A stretch of 64,000 bases of DNA from Paragonimus westermani (Eukaryota; Platyhelminthes; Trematoda; Plagiorchiida; Troglotrematidae). The first letter of the stretch is position 1; each line of letters opens with the position of its first letter. The notes under the pieces were generated by a model, which was given only the letters and a program-made list of their open reading frames with translations, ran no database searches and was not told the DNA's origin. The stretch spans positions 62,001 to 126,000 of the forward strand of contig QNGE01000413.1 in NCBI GenBank assembly GCA_008508345.1. The letters are read 5' to 3'. Made by a program: the position numbers and the translations under genes. Shown in pieces: positions 60,535 through 64,000 of this stretch.

Positions 60535-60825
60535 CTCTCATTAGAGCTCGTCAGTAGTGCATTTCCTTGCCACGGCCGGGATTTGAACACCGGCCACGCT
60601 GTCATGAGGCAACCGTGTTGAACATTGCGCCACTGACCTCACATTAGGCACAACCTAGTTAACAAATCTGAACGCTCAACCACTTTCGCATGTGAGCAAT
60701 GATCAGGTTGCCCGATCGTCTCGAAAGGAGACACAGTAACTGTCCTGTTAACTCCAGTCGATAACCCCGCGATTAGGACTTCCGAGACAGGTTGAGATCA
60801 CTGAACTCATTAAACCTGCAAGGAG
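60535..60825 (-). repeat. SINE-like repeat, family B, with shared flank
   Basis: Contains, in minus sense, the GTTGCCTCATGA body and a GTTCAAATCCCGGC box B. It continues into flank 60655-60825, which matches 12010-12184 almost base for base (for example GATCAGGTTGCCCGATCGTC). So the repeat unit is about 290 bases, longer than the tRNA-like body. Confidence 0.7.
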
Positions 60826-60869
60826 ATATTTTAGATTGCTGATGAGCAGTTGGGAATGTGGTTTATTTT

Positions 60870-61195
60870 CAAGTTAACCATCACTTGCATTTGATCGCAG
60901 CCTCCGCATTCAGATAGACTTTCCAGCCAGCCTATTTCAAAAACAAGCACTAGACTCGAGTTTCACTCTCACTAGAGCTCGCGCGGTGGTCAGCACGGTT
61001 GCCTCATGAGGGAATGGTTGGAGTTCAAATCCCGGTTGTGACAAGGATATGCACTACTGATGAGCTGTAATCAGAGCGAAACTCGAGTCTAGTGCTTGTT
61101 TTCGGAAGGTGCTGGCTGGAAAGTCTATCTGAATGCGAAAGCTGCGATCAAATGTGAGTGGTGTTCAACTTGAAAATAATCCACATACCCGACCA
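60870..61195. repeat. Fold-back SINE-like pair
   Basis: Left arm 60870-60985 is the reverse complement, with mismatches, of 61060-61195. Shared words include CATTCAGATAGACTTTCCAG and AAACAAGCACTAGACTCGAG. The centre holds a tRNA-like body with GTGGTCAGCACGGTTGCCTC (box A-like) and GAGTTCAAATCCCGG (box B-like). Transcription could give a long hairpin. Confidence 0.75.
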
Positions 61196-61499
61196 CTCAT
61201 CAGTAAGCTTGAACATTTATTTGAACGAGTAAGGATACCGGCAGGTACCCACACACTCGAACGTAGGAAACACCGTGCGTGATCGCCTTCCGTCTTGTCG
61301 TATTTTCGCTTCGTCTTATCCTCCCTCGCTCATATGCCGCTCCCGTGTATCGGCAATACATCACCTATTCACATATTGTGCTACTCTCGATCACTCGATT
61401 CGGTTCGTTTGACCCAGCACATACCGCCCTGTTAGTGCTGACTTCATATAGCTAAAGTGAAGCATTGTCTTCTCCACTGTCCAAGAAGTGTACTTAGGT

Positions 61500-63660
61500 C
61501 TAAGGCTGGAGACCCAAATCACATGGATCCAACCAGGTCGTCCATTTCGATATCCAGCGGGCTTCTGTTGACCGGAAAAGGGGTGATCCAAACAAAGGGT
61601 GTAGCATCGATCTTGGAGACTACAGAAAGTATCAAGAACAGAGTAAATTACCAATCTAATGAAGTCTTAATTTAGTCGGAATCTGATAATAGAGAAGACC
61701 AACTGGTTGATAACCCTGTAAGAAAAGAACTGTTGTCTAAGAAAAGTGTAAGTTTGGATCTCGTAGAGCTTCCTGTTCTGACCTCTTCGGCGAGTATCAC
61801 CCACTCAACTAGTGAATTGCTGTACGAGTCCTACAACGAAGAAGAAATGTATGAGGATTTACTCACCGCGAAGACTTCGAAAATCGACCATCTAATGGTG
61901 ATAAGTCAAAGACTAAATGGACGAAAACCAAATCTCCAGGTATCACGAATAGGTTTGCGGAGTCTCCTCCGAGTGACGAGTGCATATTTGTTTTCATCCA
62001 ATAAGACTCCAGTCATTTGACCAGCAGTTAATACTCTCAAGATCCACCTCTAATTCACTGGTATCGCAAGCACTCCAGATTTTTAAGTCGATAGCATAAG
62101 AAAGAGCGTTACTGGACATAAGGTATGGAAGGTCATTTATATGTATAACAAATCACAGTGGACTGAGTAGGGAACCTTGAGGAACCCCAGTGGGGATTGT
62201 GGAGGGAGAAGAAAGATCCGACCTCTTCTTTACCTTAAAGGTTCTGTTCCAAGGAAAAAGGTGATTCGATGCAGAATCACTTCTTGAGTACCATGAGCCT
62301 CCATTTTATTTACAAGAGGGCCGCGTCAGACGAGGTCAAAGGCTTTGGCAAAATCAAAGATAGTATTGGAGATGTGGCCGTTGTCTCTGACCTCTATCAG
62401 ATCATCCATGAAGATTAGCATAGTGGCTACGCACGACCTGTCTGGAAGAAGCCATGCTGATTAGAAGACAGAAGGTTAGTTGAGAAGAAATATCTAGGGA
62501 TAGCACGTTTTAATAAACGCCCCATTGTCTTGCATGGAGTGCTAACGAGGCTTAACGGTCCATATCTTGTAAGAAACTGTCAATCGCTGCCTTAAATATG
62601 GGTGCGACGGTGGCTTCTTCTCACGCTTCTGGAAGAGCGCTAGTCCGAAATGGATGCTGAAAGTTTTCTTATGGGAAAATTGGATGCTGGTTCAGCAGAG
62701 CCACATTGTAGGTCCCTGTATACCTGAACAACCATCTGGAGATTTGAAGAAGTATCCCCGTCGGATAACCACAGAGGGAGCGCTAGGGGATTTTTTCTCT
62801 GGTGGCCCATATACTTGTATAGAAGGTTCTTGTTTTCCCGAGCCACCAGCAAGGTTTTTGCCTATACTTGGTGCGTGTGTGTTGACGACTTTTCCGTTTA
62901 CACCTGTTTCGTGTGGTTTCAAATGCCTCTAGAAACTTCACTTTCCCCGTTGGCTTCTGTTCTGAGAATAGATAAGGACGTACACCAAGAAGGCGGGACA
63001 TGTTTCGTAGCATCGGTGAACGAAAAGAGGACATCCATAGTTTCCGATGAACAAATGTCTCATGAGCTTTTCGAACGAAATCTTTGAAAACTGATCGTTT
63101 ATTTCCACCGAGTCGATTGCATGTGTACTTAAGAAGCGTATTAATGCGTTAAAATCTGTTTTCTAAGAGTTTCGGATTGAGATTTTTGTCAAACATTCTT
63201 GGAGCCATTGACAGATAAAATCAAAAACTAGTATCAAATGGTCATTGTCCCAGAGAGGTTTATTGACTACCCTACCTACCGGGTGAGCTAAAGTCGTAAT
63301 AACCAGATTATTCAAGGACTGGGTTTGTCTCGGACGATATCTTTTAGGTTGTTCTTCGTGTTGTGTTCAATCTCTTTTGAGGATCAACCTTACAAGCGTG
63401 TCGAAAATCCGAGGTCAGAGTGCTGATGTGTTGTGGATACTTCGTTGCTTGTGGGTACGTAGAAGCCACCCATAGTAAAAAGTTGAGAAAAACACTGTGC
63501 AAGTAAGAAACCGTTTAGGACAGCAAGACTGGTTTCGTCTTTGAATGCACCACATGACGAAGGACGATATACAACACTAAAAAGGAGCGTTTCACGCATA
63601 CGGAGCTGAAGTTTGGTTGCGTTGCATTTTTCTAGAAAGCTAAATTCCCCCCATGACACT
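61500..63660 (-). mobile_element. CR1-like non-LTR retrotransposon, endonuclease and RT (decayed)
   Basis: Minus order: endonuclease pieces LRMRETLLFSVVYRPSSCGA (63390-63659), HPVGRVVNKPLWDNDHLIL and FDFICQWLQE. Next comes the pre-RT linker ARENKNLLYKYMGHQRKNPL (62640-62852) and the RT: STPCKTMGRLLKRAI, NQHGFFQTGR, FDFAKAFDLV-type motif A, and PTGVPQGSLLSPLWFV followed by INDLPYL (motif B), with motif C as SYAIDLKIWS (about 62090). After a degraded thumb the C-terminal RQQFFSYRVINQ box lies near 61730 and a 3' UTR runs to about 61500. YAID in place of the usual FADD, plus stops and frameshifts, make it dead. It shares its 3' end with the insertion at 6790-7175. Confidence 0.85.
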
Positions 63661-64000
63661 CGGCGCCGGAAGCTTCTGGTCTAAGAAGACAGCAGAGCCT
63701 CTCAGGCGTCCACGGGAAGAGTTTTTCAGGTGCAGTAAGTACCCAGTAACATGCAACTCGCAAATCATACCCGTGGGTTATTGTGAACGCCAGAATGTGG
63801 GGGCTAGTATTTGATTTCTGGTGGCTTATTTTAGAGACTCAGACAGTCAGTATACGTGTTCTTAAGAGCTACTTCCAAACTTCGCTGAATTGAATTTTTA
63901 GACCACAGCATCTTGGCAGAAGGAACTAAACCGCTCGGCTCTAAGACCGACGTTATTCGAGCATGTCCGCTTTCCAACATAGTTCACGAGCCCCGTCGCT

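Noticed and set aside
61733..62020. A 95-residue + strand frame with an acidic stretch
   Set aside because: It overlaps the degraded thumb of the minus-strand CR1 element and has no homology or splice context of its own.
1..64000. CRISPR arrays, bacterial operons, phage or plasmid features
   Set aside because: No regularly spaced short repeats, no dense same-strand gene runs and no ribosome-binding-site pattern. Introns and retroelements show a eukaryotic nuclear genome.

Overview
This 64 kb window is eukaryotic nuclear DNA dense in transposable elements. It most likely comes from a large-genome parasitic flatworm (a diphyllobothriid-type tapeworm or a fluke). That is an inference from the mix of elements: Penelope-like elements (PLEs) with a GIY-YIG tail, an endonuclease-RT retroposon ending in a zinc finger, CR1-like, BEL/Pao and Gypsy elements, tRNA-like SINEs, long introns, and no bacterial-style operons. 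The species cannot be fixed from the sequence alone.

One host gene can be supported. It lies on the + strand in three exons: 44184-44627, 51781-52334 and 58360-58738. Its splice sites are consensus GT-AG with matching phases. It predicts a 458-residue protein with a glutamine-rich N-terminus, a Myb/SANT-like DNA-binding domain whose last helix is completed exactly across intron 1, and a C-terminal coiled coil. It is probably a nuclear DNA-binding regulator or a domesticated transposon-type protein. Its two introns (7.2 and 6.0 kb) hold SINEs and a PLE fragment.

Layout: 1-6078 is mostly unassigned, with SINE traces. 6079-10600 is a decayed BEL/Pao element (minus) with a CR1 3' end inserted in its integrase. 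10900-11690 is a PLE C-terminus (minus). 11820-19450 holds SINEs and unassigned DNA. 19450-20230 is a Gypsy integrase relic (minus). 21763-22890 is the 5' end of an endonuclease-RT retroposon (minus). 25420-27205 is the RT half of that family (+), followed by a Gypsy LTR-like segment. 30480-32720 is a PLE (minus). 31604-37376 is a near-perfect inverted repeat with 2.56 kb arms around a 624-base spacer. The right-arm PLE is cut by a Gypsy LTR and intact integrase (37377-38566). 38576-40560 is an N-bounded block whose two ends carry the same 176 bases. 40600-44180 is unassigned DNA plus small relics. Then come the host gene, a PLE fragment (59720-59995), a fold-back SINE cluster (60535-61180) and a CR1-like element (61500-63660, minus).

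Single N bases at 34166, 38575 and 40561 mark joins. The palindrome and the terminally redundant block both abut these Ns, so assembly error is a serious explanation for both. Nearly every transposon here is a dead fossil with frameshifts, stops or deletions. The exception is the Gypsy integrase, which keeps an open frame and its DDE spacing.
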